A stretch of 13,298 nucleotides of DNA from JARRJY01 sp037388705 (GTDB lineage Bacteria; Pseudomonadota; Gammaproteobacteria; UBA6429; Thiohalophilaceae). The DNA lies in assembly GCA_037388705.1 (NCBI GenBank), contig JARRJY010000090.1, forward strand, positions 1 through 13,298, written 5' to 3'. A program made the position numbers and the translations under genes. A model generated the notes under the pieces. That model had not been told where the DNA came from. It worked only from the letters and a program-made list of their open reading frames with translations, and ran no database searches. Every line of letters begins with the position of its first letter. Within the stretch, counting starts at the first letter, position 1. Positions 1-7,352 of this stretch are shown piece after piece.

Positions 1-24
1 CTTTTTTTACGCCTGTCTCAACGC

Positions 25-489
25 TCAATCGGATTTGCGCGCATTAGCCACGTTAACTTTTAATTCACGACCATAAAACTCGCTGCCGTCTAATGCAGCA
101 ATAGCCTGTTTTGCATCACGCGCATTCATTTCAACAAAACCATATCCGCGAGGACGTTTCGTCTGCCGATCTGTCATCAGGCGAACCGCGTGTACTTCAC
201 CATAGTCTTCGAATAATTCACGCAGGGCACGGGCAGAAGCTTTGAATGCCAGGTTACCCACAAATATAGATTCCACTTTGCTGGAAGAAGTTTTAATTGA
301 AAAGTGAGTGTTAACAAGGATACCGCCAATGATACCACCAATGAGCAGGGCATAACTGAATAAGCGTGGTTCAGATAATTGATCGATAGGTAATGAGGGA
401 AATAGGAAATAGCCAATCAGGCCAAGCACAATGGCAATAATTATTGATTTAATAATCGAAGAGAATGAGGGTGCTTCAAAATTAATCAT
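25..489 (-). CDS. Membrane-anchored RRM-domain RNA-binding protein
   Basis: A 154-residue protein with two parts. Residues about 14-34 and 44-60 are strongly hydrophobic and form two likely membrane helices with a short loop between them. Residues about 73-149 form a canonical RNA recognition motif: RNP2 is IFVGNL (75-80) and RNP1 is RGYGFVEM (114-121), with the aromatic residues that normally stack on RNA bases present. The tail is basic. Bacterial RRM proteins are usually short, soluble, single-domain proteins, some of them cold-induced; here the domain would be tethered to the inner membrane, probably on the cytoplasmic side. The ATG at 489 follows an AGGAAG-like ribosome site at a somewhat long distance. 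It lies downstream of, and on the same strand as, the metalloprotease gene, separated by about 165 bp. The RRM identity is secure; the RNA target and the role of the anchor are unknown. Confidence 0.9.
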   Translation of the reverse strand: MINFEAPSFSSIIKSIIIAIVLGLIGYFLFPSLPIDQLSEPRLFSYALLIGGIIGGILVNTHFSIKTSSSKVESIFVGNLAFKASARALRELFEDYGEVHAVRLMTDRQTKRPRGYGFVEMNARDAKQAIAALDGSEFYGRELKVNVANARKSD

Positions 490-547
490 GGGTCTTCGTC
501 TTCCTGAAAATAATATTTAACAAAATAAGTGAGTCGAGAATAAAAAT

Positions 548-606
548 AAGCCCGGGCGGGCCGAGCAATGGTAACTATATCATAATTTAATACGGGCTTT
601 GTTACC
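548..606 (-). promoter_or_regulatory. Gap between protease and RRM gene with two interlocking inverted repeats
   Basis: Read on the minus strand, the order is GGTAAC (606-601), AAGCCCG (599-593), GTTACC (575-570) and CGGGCTT (554-548), the last followed by an AT-rich run (ATTTTTATT). The two pairings interlock, so they are either mutually exclusive or a pseudoknot. The AAGCCCG/CGGGCTT pair followed by T-rich sequence could be a weak terminator of the upstream protease gene with an unusually large loop, or part of the leader of the RRM gene. Seen directly: the complementary arms. Inferred: any function. Apart from this, the 490-655 spacer holds nothing recognisable. Confidence 0.3.
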
Positions 607-655
607 GGTTGCTGTTATGTTGCTAATGGCAATAAAAATAAAAGTTGTGACTATT

Positions 656-1315
656 TTATAGTCCAACCAGAGCCTGGATGAGCATGGTCATTTTCCCAAT
701 TGCAGGTGCCAGTATCGCTGACAAAATGCCGGTGGCAAGCAAGCCAATAATAATAAAAAAGCCATATGGCTCAACGCGGGATAAATACATGCCCCATGGA
801 TGAGGTAAGAGTATTGTTGCAATACGCCCGCCATCCAGTGGCGGCAAAGGCAACAGGTTAAAGACCATCAGAATGATGTTGGCAAATATTCCGATGGTAC
901 CCATGTAGAGTAACGGCCTTGCCACCCATTCGATTCCTGGCGGTAAACTTATCGCGATTTTTAGCGTCATCGCCCAGAACAATGCCATCAACAGGTTTGC
1001 AGCCGGGCCTGCGGCTGCAACCAGCACGATATCCCGCCGCGGATGACGTAAATGGGACCAGTTGATAGGTACTGGTTTTGCCCAACCAAAGATGAAGCCA
1101 ACAGTGACCAGGAGCAATAAGGGCACCAGGATGGTGCCAATTGGATCAATATGCTTAAGTGGATTCAGGCTTAAACGACCCTGCTGCCAGGCTGTATTAT
1201 CCCCACAGTAGCGTGCAACCCAGCCATGGGCGACTTCGTGCAGTACCACGGCAAAAAGAATGGGTATTATGGAAACTGAAATTTTCTGAATAAGCGACAA
1301 TTCACCAAGCCACAT
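656..1315 (-). CDS. Site-2 protease family (M50) membrane metalloprotease
   Basis: A polytopic membrane protein of 219 residues with the hallmarks of the compact M50/site-2 protease group. The zinc-binding HEVAH motif (H26, E27, H30) sits in the first membrane helix, and a second metal-ligand motif, NLLPLPPLDGG with D161, lies in a later helix. The intervening AAAGPAANLLMA segment is also typical. Members of this short group lack the PDZ domains of RseP; few have known substrates, and roles in regulated intramembrane proteolysis are inferred from the superfamily. The frame opens at a TTG (1330), but I prefer the ATG at 1315, because the protein then begins like its relatives just before the first helix. 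Neither start has a strong ribosome site. The gene is transcribed toward the RRM gene. The HEVAH and LDGG motifs make the family call firm. Confidence 0.9.
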   Translation of the reverse strand: MWLGELSLIQKISVSIIPILFAVVLHEVAHGWVARYCGDNTAWQQGRLSLNPLKHIDPIGTILVPLLLLVTVGFIFGWAKPVPINWSHLRHPRRDIVLVAAAGPAANLLMALFWAMTLKIAISLPPGIEWVARPLLYMGTIGIFANIILMVFNLLPLPPLDGGRIATILLPHPWGMYLSRVEPYGFFIIIGLLATGILSAILAPAIGKMTMLIQALVGL

Positions 1316-1387
1316 AGTAATAGAGTCCAATTTTTAGGGATAAGGATACAAGTGCGTAGGAAATTACCTAACCACACCCTCAATGTC

Positions 1388-1415
1388 TAAAGTTTTTGCC
1401 CCCGGCAGTCGATAT
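1388..1415 (+). promoter_or_regulatory. Sigma-28 (FliA)-like promoter ahead of the signalling operon
   Basis: TAAAGTTT at 1388-1395 matches the flagellar sigma-28 -35 consensus in all eight positions. GTCGATAT at 1408-1415 matches the -10 consensus GCCGATAA in six of eight. The spacing is 12 bp instead of the usual 11. Transcription would start near 1422, about 50 bp before the HD-GYP gene. No better sigma-70 promoter stands out in this gap. This is a sequence match only. Confidence 0.35.
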
Positions 1416-1474
1416 TTTCATATATTTAATGGAATTTGTCCTAATTTCAGAAGGGAACCGAGTACTTTGTAGCC

Positions 1475-2602
1475 ATGAACCGGGAAGCCATAGTGAGTGA
1501 GCCACAGCCAAACGGCGAAGAAATTTCGACTCCGGCCATTTTAGTTGTTGATGACAACGAAATGAATCGGGATGTACTCACACGCCGGTTACGCCGACAG
1601 GATTACATTATTTACACGGCGGAAGATGGTCGGGATGCACTGGATAAGCTTGGCACGCATAATGTTGACCTTATCCTGCTCGATATCATGATGCCGGTAA
1701 TGGATGGCATCAAGGTTTTGAAAACCTTGAAAGCTGATCAGCAATTACGTCATATCCCTGTCATTATGATTACCGCACTGGACGAGATTCAGAGCGTTGC
1801 AAAGTGTATTGAAATGGGTGCGGAAGATTATTTGCCTAAACCGTTTAACCCGGTGTTACTGATGGCACGAGTTAGTGCCTGCCTGGAGAAAAAACAACTG
1901 CATGATCAGGAGCAAAAATATACCCATCACCTGGAATCGCAGGTTCAGGAACAGATACAAGAAATAGCGGAAAGCCAGTTATCCACTATTTTTGCAACCT
2001 CCAAGCTGGCTGAATCCAAGGATCCGGAAACAGGGGCCCACCTGGAACGTATGCGAATGTACTGCCGAATCCTTGCTGAAGACCTGTCAAAGACAGAAAA
2101 GTACCGACCGACAATCAGCGAAGGTTATATCGACTGTATTTATACTGCGAGCCCGTTACATGATATTGGCAAGGTTGGCGTACCGGACAATATCCTTTCC
2201 AAGCCTGCCAGGCTTGATCGTGAAGAATTCGAAATTATGAAAACCCATACCACGATAGGTGGTGATACCCTGAGAGCGGTTGATGAACAGCATCCCGGTA
2301 ATGATTTTATACGTATGGGAATCGAGATTGCTGAGAATCACCACGAGAAATGGGATGGTTCTGGTTACCCGGCAGGAAAAAAAGGTGAAGAAATTCCCTT
2401 GTCGGCAAGAATCCTTGCTCTTGCCGATGTCTATGATGCCCTGACTTCATCACGCTGTTACAAGGACGCGTTTTCTCACGCTAAAAGTAAATCAATCATT
2501 GCTGATGGCAAGGGGCAACATTTCGAACCGGAAATTGTTGAAGCATTTCTTCGTTGTGAAGATCAGTTTATCGAGGTTCGCAAACGTTATCAGGACGAAT
2601 AA
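1475..2602 (+). CDS. Response regulator: receiver domain fused to HD-GYP phosphodiesterase
   Basis: A 375-residue two-domain protein. The N-terminal receiver has the acidic pair in VVDDNEMN, phospho-acceptor D70 in LLDIMMPVMDG, a conserved Thr in the MITALDE segment and Lys in PKPFNP. A helical linker leads to an HD-GYP domain with the expected metal ligands and signature: H189, H229-D230 in HDIGK, the HH pair at 289-290 and GYP at 297-299. Such proteins hydrolyse cyclic-di-GMP to pGpG and GMP; the intact motifs argue that this one is active, with activity probably set by phosphorylation of D70. The ATG at 1475 lacks a well-placed ribosome site. A GTG at 1493 follows GGGAAG at a better distance and would only trim six residues. 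It is first in a three-gene operon with a hybrid kinase (12-bp gap) and a lone receiver, which probably control it. Confidence 0.93.
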   Translation: MNREAIVSEPQPNGEEISTPAILVVDDNEMNRDVLTRRLRRQDYIIYTAEDGRDALDKLGTHNVDLILLDIMMPVMDGIKVLKTLKADQQLRHIPVIMITALDEIQSVAKCIEMGAEDYLPKPFNPVLLMARVSACLEKKQLHDQEQKYTHHLESQVQEQIQEIAESQLSTIFATSKLAESKDPETGAHLERMRMYCRILAEDLSKTEKYRPTISEGYIDCIYTASPLHDIGKVGVPDNILSKPARLDREEFEIMKTHTTIGGDTLRAVDEQHPGNDFIRMGIEIAENHHEKWDGSGYPAGKKGEEIPLSARILALADVYDALTSSRCYKDAFSHAKSKSIIADGKGQHFEPEIVEAFLRCEDQFIEVRKRYQDE

Positions 2603-2614
2603 CTGCACAGGACG

Positions 2615-4576
2615 ATGATGGAACAACGTCAACTCAATCTGGTTAAAAACTTTTCCATGGTCAGTTTGCTGGCAGTCATTGTTGCCGCAATCCTGCTTGG
2701 CTGGCTGTACCGCAGCCTGGCTGTAGATGAACTCAGGAAACAGGGTGAAATAAGTAATATAACCCTGGCAACAACCATGGCAAATGCTATCTGGCCGCAG
2801 GTCAGGGAAGTTATTGATATTGTTGCCGAGAAAAAACAAATAACTGAGACAGACAAAACATATTCGATAAATGTCCTTGACCAGTCCGTAAAGGAACTCA
2901 TCGAGCAAACCAATGTTATAAAAGTCAACATTTTTGATACTTTCGGAAAAGTCGTTTATTCAACCAGTCACGAGCAAATCGGCCAGAACAACAAGCACGC
3001 AGATTTTAAAGATAAAGTCGTTGCAAAAGGTGTTGTGCTATCGGGAATGAACCATGAACCAGATATTCAGGATGCCACGGTTCTGTATAGTTATTTGCCG
3101 GTAAAATCATTTGAGGACAATGACGTTGAGGGTGTACTGGAAATTTATTCCAATGTTGCTGATACCTATCAGCGTATTCAACAAAGCCAGTACAATTTCA
3201 TTCTTGGATTAATCATTATTCTCGCTCTGGTTTATTTTTCACTGTTTACTGTCGTGCGGAATGCAGAGGTGGTTATCAGGAAAAGAAGCGAGGAGCGTGA
3301 TGGCTACCTGCATGAAATAGAATCTATTAATTCTGACCTCGATGAATATTCCAGGGAACTGGCAGTTGCAAGAGACCAGGCACTTGATGCCAGTAAAGCA
3401 AAAAGCGCATTTCTTGCCAATATGAGTCATGAATTACGTACACCTTTAAATGCCATTATTGGCTATAGCGAAATGATGGCCGAAGAAATGGATTTGGAAG
3501 GGCGTGAAAGTGATGCCGGTGACCTGACAAAGATTAAACAGGCTGGCAAACATTTACTTTCAGTCATCAATGATATTCTGGACCTTTCAAAAATTGAGGC
3601 AGGCCATATGGAATTACATCTTGCAGAGCTGGATGTGAAAGCGGCTATCGATAATATTATTGAAACCATTACGCCATTGGCAGAGAAGGGAAACAACAAA
3701 ATTTCAGTTAACATAGCTGATGATATCAGTAGCATGTTTACAGACCTTACCCGTATGCGCCAGGTGTTACTCAACCTGCTGGGGAATGCCTGCAAGTATA
3801 CAAATGAGGGGGTTGTTGAGCTTGAGGTAAAACGCAAGGCAGATGACCCAGACCTGCTGGTCTTTACTGTTAGTGATTCAGGTGTGGGAATAGATGCCGA
3901 ACATCTGGAATACATTTTCGAAGCATTCAAACAGGTTGACTCATCAAGTACCAAGGAAGTTGGTGGAACGGGGCTTGGCCTGACAATTTCAAAACGTTTT
4001 TGTGAAATGCTGGGGGGATCAATTCATGCAAGGAGCAGGATTGATGAAGGCTCGGAGTTTACCGTTATCCTGCCGGAACGATCGTCGCACTCAACAGGTA
4101 AGGAAGGAAAACCTTCAGAGAGAATTATATCCGCAGAAGATGTTCGTTTATCGAATTCGAAAGATGATGAAAGACGAAACAGGGTAAGCAAAGTCCTGGT
4201 TATAGATGATGATGTGGCCGTATCGGATCTTATAGACAGAACACTCAGTGCCGAAGGTTTTGAAATTAATGTTATTAATAATGCCAGTGAGGCGATTGAC
4301 GAGGCAAAAGCATGGCATCCAGATGTAGTATTGCTGGATGTAATGATGCCGAAAGTGGATGGCTGGGCTGTATTGAAAGAGTTAAAAGAAGATAGCGAAC
4401 TTGGAATTGTTCCGGTTATCATGATGACTGTGGTTGATAATTATGAAATGGCCGATGCACTGGGAGCAGATGGTTTTGTCGTTAAACCGATAAATCGTAA
4501 AAAGCTGAAAAAGGCAATTACCCTGTGTTTGCGGACTACCCGGGTTGAACACAAAGAAGAAAATATAGTGGCTTAA
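2615..4576 (+). CDS. Membrane hybrid sensor histidine kinase with C-terminal receiver
   Basis: A 653-residue kinase. Hydrophobic helices at about 13-32 and 195-214 flank a periplasmic segment of about 160 residues whose pattern (NIFDTFGKVVYSTS, late EIYSNV strand) suggests a Cache/PAS-like ligand sensor. A coiled linker follows. The H-box MSHELRTPLNAI carries phospho-acceptor H272; the ATPase has an N-box with N391 (NLLGNACKYT), the DSGVGID box and GGTGLGLTISK near 450. After a charged linker, a receiver begins at about residue 524 (VLVIDDD) with D575 in LLDVMMPKVDG and a Lys in VVKPIN. All residues needed for autophosphorylation and internal relay are present. No Hpt domain is seen here, so onward transfer needs direct phosphorylation of the neighbouring receivers or an Hpt protein elsewhere. 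Two consecutive ATG codons start the frame. The stop lies 2 bp before the next gene. Confidence 0.93.
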   Translation: MMEQRQLNLVKNFSMVSLLAVIVAAILLGWLYRSLAVDELRKQGEISNITLATTMANAIWPQVREVIDIVAEKKQITETDKTYSINVLDQSVKELIEQTNVIKVNIFDTFGKVVYSTSHEQIGQNNKHADFKDKVVAKGVVLSGMNHEPDIQDATVLYSYLPVKSFEDNDVEGVLEIYSNVADTYQRIQQSQYNFILGLIIILALVYFSLFTVVRNAEVVIRKRSEERDGYLHEIESINSDLDEYSRELAVARDQALDASKAKSAFLANMSHELRTPLNAIIGYSEMMAEEMDLEGRESDAGDLTKIKQAGKHLLSVINDILDLSKIEAGHMELHLAELDVKAAIDNIIETITPLAEKGNNKISVNIADDISSMFTDLTRMRQVLLNLLGNACKYTNEGVVELEVKRKADDPDLLVFTVSDSGVGIDAEHLEYIFEAFKQVDSSSTKEVGGTGLGLTISKRFCEMLGGSIHARSRIDEGSEFTVILPERSSHSTGKEGKPSERIISAEDVRLSNSKDDERRNRVSKVLVIDDDVAVSDLIDRTLSAEGFEINVINNASEAIDEAKAWHPDVVLLDVMMPKVDGWAVLKELKEDSELGIVPVIMMTVVDNYEMADALGADGFVVKPINRKKLKKAITLCLRTTRVEHKEENIVA

Positions 4577-4578
4577 TA

Positions 4579-4956
4579 ATGAAAAAAATACTCATCGTTG
4601 AAGATAATGAAATGAACAGTGATATGTTGTCGCGTCGCCTGAAACGCCGGGGCTTTGAAGTGGAAGTTGCGGTGGATGGGCAGCAGGGAGTCGATATGAC
4701 ACAAACCATCACTCCAGATATTGTTCTGATGGATATGAGCCTGCCTGTGTTGGATGGCTGGGAAGCAACACGTCAGCTCAAGGCAAACTCTCAGACCAAA
4801 GATATACCAATTATTGGTTTATCTGCACATGCAATGAGTAGTGATTTTGATAAAGCGCAGGAAGCAGGTTGTGATGACTATGATACCAAGCCTGTTGATT
4901 TGCCTCGTTTGCTTGGCAAGATCAACCAGTTGCTAGGGTTACCTGAAGAAACTTAA
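4579..4956 (+). CDS. Stand-alone CheY/DivK-like receiver protein
   Basis: A 125-residue protein made only of a receiver domain: acidic pair E8/D9, phospho-acceptor D52 in LMDMSLPVLDGW, Ser82 in GLSAHAM at the usual Thr/Ser switch position, and K104 in TKPVD. The SLP and GLSAHAM motifs are typical of DivK-like and hybrid-kinase receivers. With no output domain, it probably acts by protein-protein interaction or as a phosphate relay or sink for the kinase encoded 2 bp upstream. Its first helix (DNEMNSDMLSRRLKRR) closely resembles that of the receiver in the HD-GYP protein (DNEMNRDVLTRRLRR), unlike the kinase's own receiver. There is no clear separate ribosome site, so translation is probably coupled to the kinase gene. 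Its TAA overlaps the stop codon of the opposing trhP gene in a palindromic TTAA. Confidence 0.92.
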   Translation: MKKILIVEDNEMNSDMLSRRLKRRGFEVEVAVDGQQGVDMTQTITPDIVLMDMSLPVLDGWEATRQLKANSQTKDIPIIGLSAHAMSSDFDKAQEAGCDDYDTKPVDLPRLLGKINQLLGLPEET

Positions 4957-6326
4957 GTACGAATTTCAACACCTTCAGGCAGGTATCGCGCTAACAGTCC
5001 CTGTGTGTAATCGGCCTGTGGTAAAGGAATACGTACCTGGTAGCCACCACCTGGCACTTCTGCCATTTCCTGACCTTGTAAATCTTCTATGTGATCCAGT
5101 GTAATTTCCTGGTTACCCGAAGGCGCAATCACTTCCAGTTTGTCACCAACTTTGAACTTGTTCTTGGCAAGTATCTCCGCCATGCCTTTTTCTTTATCAA
5201 ATTCAACGATCTCGCCGACAAACTGTTGCTTATTCGTAATGGAATGACCGGTCAGGTAATTCTGGTAAGCCTGGTTAGGGTGACGTTGATAAAAACCTTC
5301 TGTATAGCCACGGTTGGCCAGTCCTTCCAGTTTGCCGAATAACTCGGGATTAAATTCTTTACCAGCCACCGCATCATCTATTGCCATACGATAAAGTTGC
5401 GCTGTACGCGCCGCGTAGTAATGCGATTTGGTCCGGCCTTCAATCTTTAATGAATCAATACCAATCTCAGTGAGACGTTTAACATGCTGGATGGCTCGCA
5501 AGTCTTTTGAATTCATTATGTAGGTGCCATGTTCATCTTCAGTGATAGGCATGTATTGCCCTGACCGGTTGGCCTCTTCGATCAAATAGGTTTTGTCAGC
5601 CAGCGGGTGACGTTTAATCTCATGTTCAGGAAACAGTTCGGGTGTTTGTATTGCCGACATGGCATCGAAGTCAATTTTTTCTACGTCACCGGTAATGTTT
5701 TCTTCTGCAGGGTGTACTTTATATTCCCAGCGACAGGCGTTGGTGCAGGTGCCCTGGTTAGGGTCTCGATGGTTAAAATAACCGGATAGCAGGCAACGAC
5801 CGGAGTAGGCGATACACAAAGCGCCATGCACGAAAACTTCCAGTTCCATATCAGGACATTGCTGGCGTATTTCTTCAATTTCATCCAGGGATAATTCACG
5901 TGACAAAATTACGCGGCTTAGCCCAAGTGATTGCCAGAATTTTACCCCCGCGTAATTCACTGTATTGGCCTGCACCGACAAGTGGACAGGCACTTCCGGC
6001 CATTTTTCTCTTACCATCATAATCAGGCCCGGGTCCGCCATGATCAGGGCATCAGGTTTCAGGTCTATGACGGGGGCCATGTCAGCCAGGTAGGTTTTTA
6101 TCTTGCTGTTATGCGGCATGATATTACTGGCAACAAAAAACTTTTTACCCTGTTGATGAGCCTCGTTCACGCCGATGGCAAGATTTTCCAGGGTAAAATC
6201 ATTGTTCCTTACCCGCAAACTGTAGCGGGGTTGTCCCGCATATACCGCATCGGCACCATAGGCAAATGCATAGCGCATGTTTTTTATAGTACCGGCAGGT
6301 AACAGTAATTCAGGGGCCTTGGACAT
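4953..6326 (-). CDS. trhP: tRNA hydroxylation protein TrhP (YegQ), peptidase U32 family
   Basis: A 457-residue protein closely matching the enterobacterial YegQ/TrhP pattern along its length (YAFAYGADAVYAGQPRYSLR, LSVQANTVN, GTYIMNSKDLRAIQHV, SLKIEGRTKS). The U32 signature appears as EVFVHGALCIAYSGRCLLSG, and four cysteines (C171, C178, C194, C198) match the conserved set proposed to bind an iron-sulfur cluster. In E. coli TrhP is needed for prephenate-dependent formation of 5-hydroxyuridine at tRNA position 34; despite its name the family is not known as a true peptidase in this role. The frame can be extended to a TTG at 6359, but a TATAAT box at 6362-6367 would place the transcript start at about that point, so the ATG at 6326, which aligns with known proteins, is the better start. 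It converges on the receiver gene with a 4-bp stop overlap and no visible terminator. Confidence 0.93.
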   Translation of the reverse strand: MSKAPELLLPAGTIKNMRYAFAYGADAVYAGQPRYSLRVRNNDFTLENLAIGVNEAHQQGKKFFVASNIMPHNSKIKTYLADMAPVIDLKPDALIMADPGLIMMVREKWPEVPVHLSVQANTVNYAGVKFWQSLGLSRVILSRELSLDEIEEIRQQCPDMELEVFVHGALCIAYSGRCLLSGYFNHRDPNQGTCTNACRWEYKVHPAEENITGDVEKIDFDAMSAIQTPELFPEHEIKRHPLADKTYLIEEANRSGQYMPITEDEHGTYIMNSKDLRAIQHVKRLTEIGIDSLKIEGRTKSHYYAARTAQLYRMAIDDAVAGKEFNPELFGKLEGLANRGYTEGFYQRHPNQAYQNYLTGHSITNKQQFVGEIVEFDKEKGMAEILAKNKFKVGDKLEVIAPSGNQEITLDHIEDLQGQEMAEVPGGGYQVRIPLPQADYTQGLLARYLPEGVEIRT

Positions 6327-6361
6327 AGCTGGGAAAATCAGTCTGGTAAAAAAGAACAACT

Positions 6362-6367
6362 ATTATA
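6362..6367 (-). promoter_or_regulatory. -10 box for trhP
   Basis: On the minus strand this is a perfect TATAAT, 35 bp before the trhP ATG. The -35 region is weak; an inverted repeat CTTAGC/GCTAAG (6369-6374 and 6388-6393) spans the spacer and could be an operator. The rest of the 6327-6527 gap is the divergent upstream region of trhP and the rsd-like remnant. A TTGCCA with CATAGT 18 bp downstream at about 6443-6472 is a possible plus-strand promoter for the latter. Confidence 0.5.
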
Positions 6368-6527
6368 GCTTAGCTGAAGCAGGCGGCGCTAAGTATATTT
6401 AAGAAAGTACTTATGTGCCTTCACAATCTTTAACAAATTAGCCTTGCCAAACTTGGGTATTTATAGGCATAGTAAGCATTCATTTCAATGGATTAAAAGA
6501 AAAAATGAAGTATAAGGAGCGATAGCC

Positions 6528-6870
6528 GTGGCTGTAGAACAAACGGAACGTCGTGCAGATTCTCTAAATAAGTTACATACCTTACTGGATACGCGTAAGG
6601 AAGCCCTTTCTCTGTTCAGCCAGTTGGCGGCAATGCGCCCGTTCAAAGCTGATCAGGATGTCCAGATGATGGTGCACAGAGGTGTACCCTTCTATTTCAT
6701 CGCTTACCAAACTGATCCTCGATTTCAATGAAAAATATGACTGCGAGGACTATGACGATCTGGAAAATTCCCTTGGTCACCTGGATAACGATTTATCCAA
6801 ACTGGGTGAAATCCTGGCCGATCGGATTTTACTTGAAGATCAAATTATTGCCGCTTTTACTAACCAGTAA
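6528..6870 (+). pseudogene. rsd: Broken Rsd/AlgQ-family anti-sigma-70 gene (internal deletion and frameshift)
   Basis: Two adjacent reading frames encode the two ends of one Rsd/AlgQ-like protein. The first (GTG at 6528, ribosome site TAAGGAG 8 bp upstream) reads through KLHTLLDTRKEALSLFSQ and AAMRPFKAD, equivalent to the Rsd N-terminal helix and its VGIKPGK loop. It stays in frame to about 6680, then continues as unrelated sequence to a stop at 6729-6731. In the +1 frame, from about 6682, the protein resumes with YPSISSLTKLILDFNEK, DLSKLGEILADRILLEDQII, matching the Rsd C-terminal half. The central helices of the family (the conserved FCQ..VDY and GHF..YE stretch, about 40 residues) are absent. 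Rsd binds region 4 of sigma-70 in stationary phase; without its core this is unlikely to work. It was probably recently inactivated, since the ribosome site and both coding ends are well preserved. A sequencing or assembly error alone would not explain the missing middle. Confidence 0.75.
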
Positions 6871-6913
6871 AGCGCTATTCAAAACTTTTATTATTACGTG
6901 TGGGTAGTAAATG

Positions 6914-6952
6914 CTCAGGCCCGCACTCGGCTAAAAGCCGAGCCGGCTTGAG
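6914..6952. repeat. Strong two-tier hairpin downstream of the rsd remnant
   Basis: Inner stem CTCGGCT (6926-6932)/AGCCGAG (6936-6942) closes a 3-base loop. An outer stem CTCAGGCC (6914-6921)/GGCTTGAG (6945-6952) adds eight pairs, one of them a G-U. There is no T-run directly after it on either strand, so it is not a standard intrinsic terminator, although it could act as a 3' stabiliser or Rho-type end for the upstream gene. Its shape resembles the inner part of an integron recombination site, but the conserved outer boxes are missing. Confidence 0.5.
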
Positions 6953-7013
6953 ACTTAGGGAGGAGTGAACTGGTTCGAATGATTTTTTCCTCGTCGATTC
7001 TTTCTGATTCTTC

Positions 7014-7154
7014 TTATGCACACATCGTCAGGATGCGTTCTGATGTTTCTGTGTAAACGGCCTCAAATTTTTCTTCATCAGTTGCCAGCATCAAAATTGC
7101 TTCCTCAAGTGTGACTTCTTCAACATCATAAAGTGGAAGTTCTATTTCGTTCAT
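7014..7154 (-). CDS. Small acidic protein, unknown function (46 aa)
   Basis: A 46-residue frame beginning MNEIELPLYDVEEVTLEEA and ending in TMCA. It is acidic and predicted helical, with no membrane segment. The call rests on a good ribosome site (AAGGAG about 6 bp before the ATG at 7154), with an in-frame ATG two codons earlier that is too close to that site. An AT-rich TATATAT stretch about 30 bp upstream could be its -10 region, and 7155-7352 contains only AT-rich sequence otherwise. I recognise no family. It is third in a same-strand run after slt and the 54-aa membrane protein gene, but distance and the palindrome between them suggest its own transcript. Acidic small proteins of this size can be antitoxins or regulators, but nothing here shows that. 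Confidence 0.55.
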   Translation of the reverse strand: MNEIELPLYDVEEVTLEEAILMLATDEEKFEAVYTETSERILTMCA

Positions 7155-7352
7155 GGACATTCTCCTTATTTACAATATGATATATAGCAAACTTAAAGTA
7201 AATTATCAAGAAAATGCTGTAACTAATTGAATTATAGTAAGGGCAGAATTTGATTTGGGCAAAAATTGCTCAAACATTCATCATTCCACAAATAAAATAG
7301 GGCAATGTTGACTATGTTATAGCCAAAAGTAAGGTATTACGTCAAGAAGTAT

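Noticed and set aside
3463..3954. Long minus-strand open frame inside the kinase gene
   Set aside because: It is a shadow of the kinase coding frame; its composition (Ser-rich, low complexity) and lack of any motif show no real protein.
6327..6359. Upstream TTG start for trhP
   Set aside because: It lies about 3 bp from a perfect -10 box, so it would be at or before the transcript start, and the ATG at 6326 matches known proteins.
6905..6960. Second attC site
   Set aside because: The inner stems fit, but neither end carries a GTTRRRY or RYYYAAC box, so it is reported only as a hairpin.
6969..6985. GGTTCGAAT resembling a tRNA T-arm
   Set aside because: The flanking bases do not form a five-pair T-stem, and no acceptor, D or anticodon arms fit around it.
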